Source: JAWCLZ01 sp037443105
GTDB lineage: Archaea > Halobacteriota > JAWCLZ01
Assembly (NCBI GenBank): GCA_037443105.1
Contig: JBBIOZ010000023.1
Location: forward strand, 1-20,928
Direction of reading: 5' to 3'
Length of the DNA: 20,928 nt
In this document: positions 6,283-12,694 of the stretch, piece after piece
Layout: each line of letters opens with the position of its first letter
Position numbering within the stretch: position 1 is the first letter of the stretch
Position numbers and translations under genes: made by a program
The notes under the pieces: generated by a model
Seen by the model: the letters and a program-made list of their open reading frames with translations, nothing else
What the model was told of the DNA's origin: nothing
The model's database searches: none

Positions 6283-7136
6283 GCAATTCTCACCCCCTTT
6301 CTAGCTGCAATTCTAACTCCAATATTCAATGATAGCACTATTATTAAGAGTATAAATGCCCCTCCCCATGCTTGCGCTTGCCATTCAGGGAAGGGTGTAA
6401 TTGCATAAGTATAGATTTGCACAGGTATTGTTGCAACTGGTTGATCTATACCTTGAGCCCAATATCGATTGTTGAATGAGGTAAAGAGTAAAGGCGCAGT
6501 TTCCCCCATTATTCTAGCAACCGCTAGCATGATACCAGTTACAATACCACTTCTCGCAGTACTTATAACCACAACCAATGTGGTAATCCACTTTCGAATT
6601 CCAAGGGCAAGAGAGGCTTCTCTAAGCATATTTGGCACCATTTTCATAGCCTCTTCAGTAGTTCTCGCAATGATGGGGAGCATTATAACGCTAAGCGCAA
6701 CGCCCCCAGCAATTGCTGAGAATTGCTTGAAATATAAAACTATAAGGGTATAGCTAAAAATACCTGCTACTATCGAGGGCACCCCTGTTAATACATCTGC
6801 TATAAAACGCGTGACTTGAGCAAGCTTGGAATTGCCAAATTCAGAAAGATAAACACCTGATAAAATGCCAATGGGAATTCCAATTAAACTAGCGATGCCT
6901 ACAACCATGAAACTACCTTGAATGGCATTTCCAAAGCCACCTCCACTTTCCCCCACTGGTTTAGGGAGCTGAGTTAGAAATTCAATGTTAACTGCAGAAG
7001 CCCCATTTATTGTCACATAAAAAATAATCCCAAACAATGGAATAAGCACTATTAAAACACTGCAAAATGCAAGCGAAAGCATGGTTTTATCTACAATTTT
7101 TCTCCACTTCCTAGGTTCAATTAAGCGCTTGATCAT
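6279..7136 (-). CDS. pstA: Phosphate ABC transporter permease PstA
   Basis: A 285-residue inner-membrane permease with about six hydrophobic helices, the first at residues 20-45. The cytoplasmic EAA loop, where PstB docks, is visible as MLREASLALGIRKW, followed by ISTARSGIVTGIMLAVARIMGETAPLLFT, a strong PstA signature. It pairs with PstC to form the channel of the high-affinity phosphate importer. The ATG overlaps the pstC stop as ATGA, so the two are translationally coupled. Its own stop overlaps the pstB TTG start. The frame is intact over the full length. Confidence 0.95.
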   Translation of the reverse strand: MIKRLIEPRKWRKIVDKTMLSLAFCSVLIVLIPLFGIIFYVTINGASAVNIEFLTQLPKPVGESGGGFGNAIQGSFMVVGIASLIGIPIGILSGVYLSEFGNSKLAQVTRFIADVLTGVPSIVAGIFSYTLIVLYFKQFSAIAGGVALSVIMLPIIARTTEEAMKMVPNMLREASLALGIRKWITTLVVVISTARSGIVTGIMLAVARIMGETAPLLFTSFNNRYWAQGIDQPVATIPVQIYTYAITPFPEWQAQAWGGAFILLIIVLSLNIGVRIAARKGVRIA

Positions 7137-8056
7137 TCTTCACCAACTTCCTTTTGCATTTTCCATATCAGCAATCTCGCGAAGATGTTAATGATCATAG
7201 TGATTATGAAGAGAAGCAAACCAATCTCGATTAAAGCGGAGATATATAGGTCATAAGTTGCCTCTGTAAATTCATTAGCGATAACCGCTGCCATTGTATG
7301 CGCTGGTGCAAAAAGCGACCAAGCAATCATTGGAGAATTGCCAATTACCATTGTAATTGCCATTGTCTCGCCCACTCCTCGGCCAAAGCCAAGGATTATT
7401 GCTCCAAAGATACCGGGTCTCGCGTAAGGTATTACTGCCATGGTTATTGTTTCCCACTTCGTTGCACCCAGTGCTAAGGCTGCTTCTCTTTGTGTATTCG
7501 GCACAGCTAAAAGCACTTCTCTTGAAATTGAGGAAATAATTGGTATTATCATGATTGCAAGAATCACGCCACCAGTAAGCATTGATAAGCCAAATCTAGG
7601 TCCTTGAAAAAAGGGCAAGAATCCCAAGCTATTTGCTAGGAATGGCATGATAAAATCGCGCATCACAGGCGCTAATACAAAGATGCCCCATAGCCCAATA
7701 ATTACACTTGGTATTGCCGCGATAAGTTCAATGACAAAGGAAATTGGATCTCTAATCTTGCTTGGAGCAAACTCAGCGAGGTAAATTGCAACTCCAAGGC
7801 TTAAGGGTACTGCGATGATTAAGGCTAGCGCTGCTGACACAATAGTGCCAAAAATAAAGGGCAGTGCTCCAAATACCTGGAAAACCGGATCCCATGTTGA
7901 TTGGAATATAAAGCCTAAGCCAAATTTGAATATAGAAAGCTGAGCACCGCTTAAAAGTTGATAGAAGAGCAAAACTGCTAATATTATTATGCCAATAGCA
8001 CAAATAGCTACTACTGCGTGAAATATTGAATCAGCGGAGATGCTTATTCTCTTCAC
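7133..8056 (-). CDS. pstC: Phosphate ABC transporter permease PstC
   Basis: A 307-residue permease with about six hydrophobic helices and the EAA loop TQREAALALGATKWETITMA, followed by ARPGIFGAIILGFGRGVGET, typical of PstC. The start is a GTG at 8056, chosen because GGGAGTGAT lies about 6 bases upstream and the frame has no better ATG before the first membrane helix. The gene begins 29 bases after pstS and overlaps pstA by four bases. The frame is intact. Together with PstA it forms the membrane pore that receives phosphate from the lipoprotein PstS. Confidence 0.95.
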   Translation of the reverse strand: MKRISISADSIFHAVVAICAIGIIILAVLLFYQLLSGAQLSIFKFGLGFIFQSTWDPVFQVFGALPFIFGTIVSAALALIIAVPLSLGVAIYLAEFAPSKIRDPISFVIELIAAIPSVIIGLWGIFVLAPVMRDFIMPFLANSLGFLPFFQGPRFGLSMLTGGVILAIMIIPIISSISREVLLAVPNTQREAALALGATKWETITMAVIPYARPGIFGAIILGFGRGVGETMAITMVIGNSPMIAWSLFAPAHTMAAVIANEFTEATYDLYISALIEIGLLLFIITMIINIFARLLIWKMQKEVGEE

Positions 8057-8085
8057 AATTTCATCACTCCCATCCCTTCCTTTAA

Positions 8086-9190
8086 CTACTTGATAAATGC
8101 TTCTCCTTTGTAATTCATTAGCTTTATAGTTTCTTCATTTAATTTCACCACTTCTTGCGGAAGGGGTACATAGAGCAGCTCTGAGGAATAATTTTGACCT
8201 TCGTGAATTGCCCACCAGAGAAATTCAGCTAGAGCTTTCCCCTTAGCTTGATCTTCTTGATCTTTATAAACCAAGAGATAGCTTAAGCTTGAAATTGGAT
8301 ATGAATTAGCTCCTGGCGCATTTACAATTGAAACTTTTGACCAGCTTTCACTGCCCTTTGGCAGCTTTGGCATAGCACTAGCAGCAGCTGCTTTGGTTGA
8401 TTCAAGACTTGGCTCTATGAAGTTGCCCGCTTGATTTTTCACTTGTGCAATGGGCAATTTTTGAATTTTTGCATAAGTAAGTTCTATATATCCAATGGAA
8501 TATGGATTTTGATAAATTAGGCCTGCAACGCCTTCATTACCCTTGCCACCTAAGCCAATTGGCCAATTCAAAGCAGTGCCTTTTCCAACTTTTTCAGCCC
8601 AATCCCGACTCACAGTGGAGAGGTACTCGGAGAAGACATATGTAGTGCCACTCCCATCAGACCTATGCACCACTAGTATTTCACGATTAGGCAGCTCTAT
8701 TTCTGGATTGAGACTTGCAATTCTAGGGTCATTCCAATTGGTGATTTTACCTAGAAATATATCTGCAATTACCTCTCCAGTTAACTTCAATCCTGCTGTT
8801 ATGCCAGGGATGTTGTATGCAAGCACGACTGCGCCTATGGTTACAGGGATATGAAGTATTCCAGGGAGATTGGCATATTGCGCATCACTCAGTGGCGCAT
8901 CGCTGGCTCCGAAGATCCACGGTTCTCTCGCTAATTTGCCTTATGCCCCCGCCGCTGCCAATGCTTTGATAGTTAATTTGCACATTTGGCTTAAGCTTGC
9001 TATATTCAAAACTCCATTTTGATAATAATGGATAGGGAAAACTTGCTCCTGCACCATTTATGGTAATTTGCGTAGGCACTGACGGGGGAGTTGTAGTGGG
9101 AGCTGTACATCCGGCAAATATTACTGCAATTAAGCTCAATGTAAAAAAGAGTTTTCCATAATTTCTATTTTCATTGACATTAAAATTCAA
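8086..9190 (-). pseudogene. pstS: PstS phosphate-binding lipoprotein with a single-base insertion
   Basis: The TTG start at 9190 follows GAGGTGA by 5 bases. A short charged N terminus and the hydrophobic segment LFFTLSLIAVIFAGC end in a lipobox cysteine, so it is a lipid-anchored substrate-binding protein outside the membrane. The mature part starts with a Thr/Pro linker and the phosphate-loop GAGASFPYPLLSKW, then SIGSGGGIRQISERTVD. The frame then breaks at GATCTTCGGA near 8909-8917, where GATTTCGGA (VDFGASDAP) is expected; one extra C changes the frame and a stop follows at 8885. The rest, including VHRSDGSGTTYVFSEYLS, is intact to 8086. The total of 1105 bases is one more than 368 codons. 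It is either a genuine lesion or a base-call error. Confidence 0.9.
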
Positions 9191-9297
9191 TTTTTCACCT
9201 CACCAATATGAGTGAATAGCCTTAAAAATATATGAGATTTATCTATATAGAATATAAATCGCTATAAAATCTATATATTAAACTATGGTCTATATAT
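9191..9297 (-). promoter_or_regulatory. pst operon promoter region with repeated TCTATATA
   Basis: A 107-base AT-rich gap between the AbrB-PhoU gene and pstS. The plus-strand octamer TCTATATA occurs three times, starting at 9242, 9270 and 9289. The last is part of a 10-mer (GTCTATATAT, 9288-9297) that recurs inverted at the start of the AbrB-PhoU gene (10316-10325). A TATA-like run (ATATATTTTTAAG on the minus strand, around 9219-9232) is suitably placed for a start of transcription shortly before pstS. The copies are candidate operators for the AbrB-domain regulator. In such AT-rich sequence some recurrence is expected by chance. Confidence 0.5.
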
Positions 9298-10317
9298 TTA
9301 TATTTTATTGGGTTGCAGTTTCTTGGTCATTATTCTATTTATCGCAATTTCAGATATGTTCTTGCAGTAATCCCCAGATCTATCTATGCTATCCTTAATT
9401 ATGCCTATGGCAAAGAGCATGTTAGAGTCAAACTCAAACATTTTTATATCTGCTTCTACCAAGGCTTCTTCAATCATTCGCTTGGAATTCATTGCTTTAT
9501 CCGCAAGTTCTAGATCTTGCTTCATTAGCGAGTTAAATGCTAATTCAAACATTTGATTCATAAATGCACTCGCTTTTTCCAGTTTCGCGAGAAAATCGCT
9601 AGGAATATTCTTTTTATTCAACTTTAAAACCATTCTCGAGATCTTCAGCGCGTGATCAACAATCCTCTCAATGCATTGCGCTGCTTCATAATAGCTGAAG
9701 TAATCGAGAATTGATAAACTACTGGTTTCCGGTACTCTTAAGCTTGCTAGCACTGAGCTTAATTGCCTTAATATAAGTAAAGATAAGCGATCAACTTCGT
9801 CATCTCGCTGCAGCACGCTTCTCGCGAGATCCATATTATTCTCTATAAGTGCTTGCAATGCATCTTTATGCATCGAGGTCGCGAAGAGGTGCATGCGCTT
9901 CAGGCATTTGTCTACTGTGAAGCTCTTGATGTCGAGAAAGTCCTGTATAACGATTTCTTCAGAGGTTTCCTCGATGATCTCAGGTCCAATTAATCTATTC
10001 ACATTTTTCTTTATAACTTGAATTTGCTCCAGTGAAATTCTCTTTGCTTTTAAGCGAATGATGGGAAAACCAGCTATATATAGTGCTGTGATCTCTCTCG
10101 CCAGTCTTTCTCCCCCTATTTCGTCTATATGCATTATTACTTCTCGCTGCGTAAAAACTTCATCTTTAACTTTCAATAATAAATCGCCACTTGGCTGCGG
10201 AACCAATACCACCTTCGACCCGGCTTTAAGTCCAATGGAATCTCCCCAAGCTTTCGGAAGGGAAACAATGAATGTTTTGCCACCTGTAATTTGAATCTTT
10301 CTTTCCTCCACATCCAT
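9298..10317 (-). CDS. AbrB-PhoU fusion, archaeal phosphate uptake regulator
   Basis: A protein of about 339 residues. The first 50 residues match an AbrB/SpoVT swapped-hairpin DNA-binding domain (RKIQITGGKTFIVSLPKAW, then GLKAGSKVVLVPQPSGDLLL). The rest is helical and PhoU-like, with HLFATSMHKDALQALIEN and ERIVDHALKISRMV carrying the ExxxDH metal-site pattern, and a second repeat ending IGIIKDSIDRSGDYCKNISE. The combination is the common archaeal substitute for a PhoR/PhoB system: it can bind DNA and sense phosphate or the Pst complex. I prefer the ATG at 10317, about 25 bases after a TATA-like AATTATATATAC, which would give a leaderless or short-leader message; TTG at 10332 and GTG at 10311 are alternatives. 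It lies directly upstream of pstS, in the same direction, and is intact. Confidence 0.9.
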   Translation of the reverse strand: MDVEERKIQITGGKTFIVSLPKAWGDSIGLKAGSKVVLVPQPSGDLLLKVKDEVFTQREVIMHIDEIGGERLAREITALYIAGFPIIRLKAKRISLEQIQVIKKNVNRLIGPEIIEETSEEIVIQDFLDIKSFTVDKCLKRMHLFATSMHKDALQALIENNMDLARSVLQRDDEVDRLSLLILRQLSSVLASLRVPETSSLSILDYFSYYEAAQCIERIVDHALKISRMVLKLNKKNIPSDFLAKLEKASAFMNQMFELAFNSLMKQDLELADKAMNSKRMIEEALVEADIKMFEFDSNMLFAIGIIKDSIDRSGDYCKNISEIAINRIMTKKLQPNKI

Positions 10318-10377
10318 ATATAGACTATTCAAAAGTATATATAATTTATCAAAAGTATATATATAAATGTTAAAATG
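10318..10377 (-). promoter_or_regulatory. Promoter of the AbrB-PhoU gene with a direct repeat
   Basis: On the plus strand CAAAAGTATATATA occurs twice, about 20 bases apart (near 10329-10342 and 10350-10363). On the minus strand each copy reads as a TATA box followed by CTTTTG. Tandem TATA boxes or a dimer-binding site for an autoregulator would both look like this. The stop of the downstream unknown gene is at 10378. Confidence 0.45.
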
Positions 10378-11095
10378 TTAAAGGGTTAGCTTAAGTGGCT
10401 TAAGAGTACCGCTGCAGACCTTCTCTTCAGTCTTCACACTATATGTATAAACTTCATCGCTGCCTTTCAAAATTACATTCTCAAAGAGACCCAAACGAGG
10501 ACAGATAACTGGTAAAGCTTTTCCAACATATGCAGGCAAATTGGTCGATAAAAGCAGCTCTATCGAGATCTTAATTTCCTCATCACCGCTAGAAATACTA
10601 TCATTTTGATCATTAAAACCAGCGAACTTGCAGTCCTCAAGATATTTCTCTGCAACCTCAAAGGACTTTCCACGAGCAATCTCAATATTAGCAGAGCTTT
10701 TCTGAAAAGCAAGCCAGAAATCTCCAGCACTTGAAAGCAAATTCCACTGCGTGCCAGGAAAACTTCTGATTCCATAGCCCACGCCATACATCCGAGCAAG
10801 CGCTGCTTTCTTGAAAACTTCCAGTGGCGATAGCCTTCCCCTAAATTGTAAACAAGAACACGCTTCAACCAAGCAGAATTGGGCTGCTTAAACTCATCCT
10901 CCTTAGAAACAAAAGTACTCCAAGCACATTCAACGCGAATACCTGGTTTAACATCATACTCACGTAAAAGCCTGGGAAGCTCCTCAAGCGAGGGGTTTTA
11001 AAACTACTTGGAATATAGCTCATGGTGAGAGCTATATCCCTAAGCGTAGTCGGCTCGCTGAGCTTTAAAGTACTAAAGCCCTCTCTATAACTCAT
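10378..11095 (-). pseudogene. Unrecognised gene with two single-base deletions
   Basis: Three frames join into one sensible protein of about 239 residues. It starts MSYREGFSTLKLSEPTTLRD at 11095. It changes frame at an AAAA run near 10999-11002, where one A appears lost, to give LLREYDVKPGIRVECAWSTF and RVLVYNLGEG. It changes again near 10821-10827 to LSPLEVFKKAALARMYGVGY and on to a stop at 10378. The total of 718 bases is two short of a multiple of three, as two deletions predict. The ATG overlaps the stop of the 228-residue gene (ATGA), so they were coupled. The N-terminal fragment alone would be 76 residues. I do not recognise the family; it is soluble with mixed alpha and beta segments. 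It could also be intact in the cell if these are base-call errors. Confidence 0.65.
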
Positions 11096-11778
11096 ACATA
11101 TTTCCTCCTCAACAACTCTTGATATCTGGATTCAATTTGCTTAGCAGCCCAAAGCCCAGAGTGAACCTTGGGATCAATAGCCAGAGCCTTAGCTTCGTAG
11201 CTCAACATATAGAGAGGCGGAGGCTTGAGAAAACCTATAACACGTTCAATTCGAACTGGGCTAAAAGGAACTAAGACTTCATTGGCATCAAGCTTAACAC
11301 GCTCACCAGCTTTAATCCTACCACGAGCACGCTCAACAAACCAATTCCTAGCTTCATTGCTCCAAATAATAACCGTGCTATCAACCTCAGCCATCTCCTC
11401 GCGAACACCGTAGAAGCGCCTCTCATCAATAAGCTCATTAATCTTCTTAGCAGCAGCAACATCAAAATCTGAGAGCTTAGTAACATCAGCATCGGGATTG
11501 GAATGAGCAGAACCCTTAACAGGATACCTCTGCAAAAGCCAGCGCCAATCGCCAGTTATGCGCTCCATCACATCGAGAACATCACTAGGCACATTCTTGA
11601 ACCACATATGCGCCTTCAAACGACCACGATAACAAAACCCTAAAACCAAGTTGTCAAAGCGCTTACTTGCATAGCGAGTGTGAAAAACAGGCAGGCCGCC
11701 ATAGTCCAAGCAAAGCTTGATGAAATCGCGAATATTACCCTCGAAATCAACAGCCTTAGCATAACCACGCTCACGCAT
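11092..11778 (-). CDS. Hypothetical protein, 228 residues
   Basis: An intact, basic, soluble protein rich in Arg and Trp (ITGDWRWLLQRYPVKG, WFVERARGRIKAGERV). It has no membrane segment, signal peptide or recognised motif. The middle part carries a charged helix (LSDFDVAAAKKINELIDERR) followed by strands. Its ATG at 11778 lies inside the end of the 36-residue cysteine-rich ORF (ATGCGTGA), and its stop overlaps the next gene by ATGA. It is thus the centre of a three-gene translationally coupled unit. GAGAGG just upstream may act as ribosome site. Basic composition and company suggest a nucleic-acid or replication-related role in a plasmid or virus, but nothing in the sequence proves that. Confidence 0.65.
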   Translation of the reverse strand: MRERGYAKAVDFEGNIRDFIKLCLDYGGLPVFHTRYASKRFDNLVLGFCYRGRLKAHMWFKNVPSDVLDVMERITGDWRWLLQRYPVKGSAHSNPDADVTKLSDFDVAAAKKINELIDERRFYGVREEMAEVDSTVIIWSNEARNWFVERARGRIKAGERVKLDANEVLVPFSPVRIERVIGFLKPPPLYMLSYEAKALAIDPKVHSGLWAAKQIESRYQELLRRKYV

Positions 11779-11881
11779 CCTCTCTCATCCAAGGAGCAAA
11801 GGAGGAAGTGCAAGCTTCACAGGAGCAAGATTGAGGGCAGGAGAGGCATTCTTCAACCTTTTCCACAACATTGCTTTGCAT
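11771..11881 (-). CDS. 36-residue cysteine-rich micro-ORF
   Basis: The frame runs from an ATG at 11881 to a TGA at 11771-11773 and contains ECLSCPQSCSCEACTSSF. That is five cysteines spaced CxxCxxxCxCxxC, a spacing able to bind zinc or an iron-sulfur cluster. An in-frame stop is two codons upstream of the ATG, so the start is well bounded. No good ribosome site is seen; an AT-rich stretch with TATA-like runs lies 20-60 bases upstream, so a leaderless message is possible. Its end overlaps the start of the 228-residue gene by 8 bases, which supports a real translated ORF with coupling. No family is recognised. Confidence 0.45.
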   Translation of the reverse strand: MQSNVVEKVEECLSCPQSCSCEACTSSFAPWMREDA

Positions 11882-12374
11882 AGATATTCAGAATCTTTAT
11901 TATCTTTAAATCTTAAAAATCTTTTGCATATTAAAAATATTAAAAATATTAATGAAACCGATTTGAACTTGTATTGCGTTTCGCATCCCCCGTATTAGGA
12001 GAGAAACCTGAAAGGGGTAAAAGAGCTTTTTTTGGTTTGACCGGTTTGACAACTTTTAGTTTGCAAGTTTGCAAGTTTGCAAGAGGGTAAAAAGGGTAAA
12101 TAGTAAATTTATGAGGAAATGAGCGGTTGAGTGAGCAAAGTGAATGTGGCTCTGAAAATCGTTGGTTTTCTATAGTGCGATTTATTAGGCTAGTAATATG
12201 TTCAGTAAGTGATGATTTTTTCGTTATTCTATTTTTTCTCTTTTTCCTGCTTTTGAACCCTAAACTTAAAAACGAGCTCGCGCATTATCAAAAATCATAT
12301 ATAACATCAATTAGAAATTCATTCAAAGATTCTCCGAATAGGTTACAGTTATTCAGCTTCAGAGGATTGGTGTA
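11882..12374. other. Gene-free boundary between accessory island and core genes
   Basis: No gene is supported here. A plus-strand frame at 12127-12375 has a poly-Phe/Leu stretch and no ribosome site, and I take it as chance. The stretch holds the short direct-repeat array at 11930-12100. Near its right end it has a TATA-like CATATATAA (about 12297-12305) that probably serves the membrane protein gene starting at 12375. It is the point where the minus-strand block ends and the plus-strand block begins, so divergent promoters are expected. Confidence 0.55.
11930..12100. repeat. Array of short direct repeats with 8-9 base spacing
   Basis: Four different short words repeat in tandem. ATTAAAAAT occurs twice (11930-11947), GGTTTGAC twice at 9-base spacing (12034-12041, 12043-12050), AGTTTGCA three times head to tail (12058-12081), and GGGTAAA twice at 9-base spacing (12085-12091, 12094-12100), with another GGGTAAAA at 12015-12022. 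All lie between the divergent gene blocks. Iteron-like replication origins, operator arrays and slippage-prone DNA are all possible. Confidence 0.65.
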
Positions 12375-12686
12375 ATGAAACAAAAGAAGGATGAAGCGGC
12401 GAGGAGAAAAGAATACCTAGGCAATCTCAAGAGGACTCTTCTCCCAATTGCAACTGGAGTTTTACTTGGAATTATATCTCTATTGATAGTGAAATTTGTA
12501 TCTAGCGATTATAGAAGAGTGGGTCCTCTTATCTTAGTTCTTGTACTCATAGGTATGTATATCCATAGATATACCCTTCCCTTGATAAGCACTGAACGTG
12601 AAAACTTAGCGGTTAAGGACTGGATTTATATAGGATTCATGGTTTTTATAACTTGGTTTGTAAGCTTCACATTGCTGCTTAACTAA
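12375..12686 (+). CDS. EMC6-like small archaeal membrane protein
   Basis: A 103-residue protein with a basic cytosolic N terminus (MKQKKDEAARRKEYLGNLKR) and three hydrophobic helices at about residues 20-42, 48-66 and 82-102. The end KDWIYIGFMVFITWFVSFTLLL closely resembles the archaeal EMC6-like family, small helix bundles related to the EMC6 subunit of the eukaryotic membrane protein complex, which helps insert helices into membranes. The start is at ATG 12375 with GGTG 4 bases before it. Only 8 bases separate it from ABCE1, so the two are co-transcribed, which hints at a link with translation. Family assignment is from memory of the C-terminal pattern and is moderately sure. Confidence 0.65.
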   Translation: MKQKKDEAARRKEYLGNLKRTLLPIATGVLLGIISLLIVKFVSSDYRRVGPLILVLVLIGMYIHRYTLPLISTERENLAVKDWIYIGFMVFITWFVSFTLLLN

Positions 12687-12694
12687 GGTGAGCC

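Noticed and set aside
10560..10868. 102-residue minus-strand frame overlapping the broken gene at 10378-11095
   Set aside because: Its first 20 residues belong to the frame-corrected protein, but the rest is the shadow left after the second frameshift, so it is not a separate gene.
12127..12375. 82-residue plus-strand frame ahead of the EMC6-like gene
   Set aside because: TTG start without ribosome site, a Phe/Leu low-complexity centre, and overlap with the promoter of the next gene. Most likely chance.
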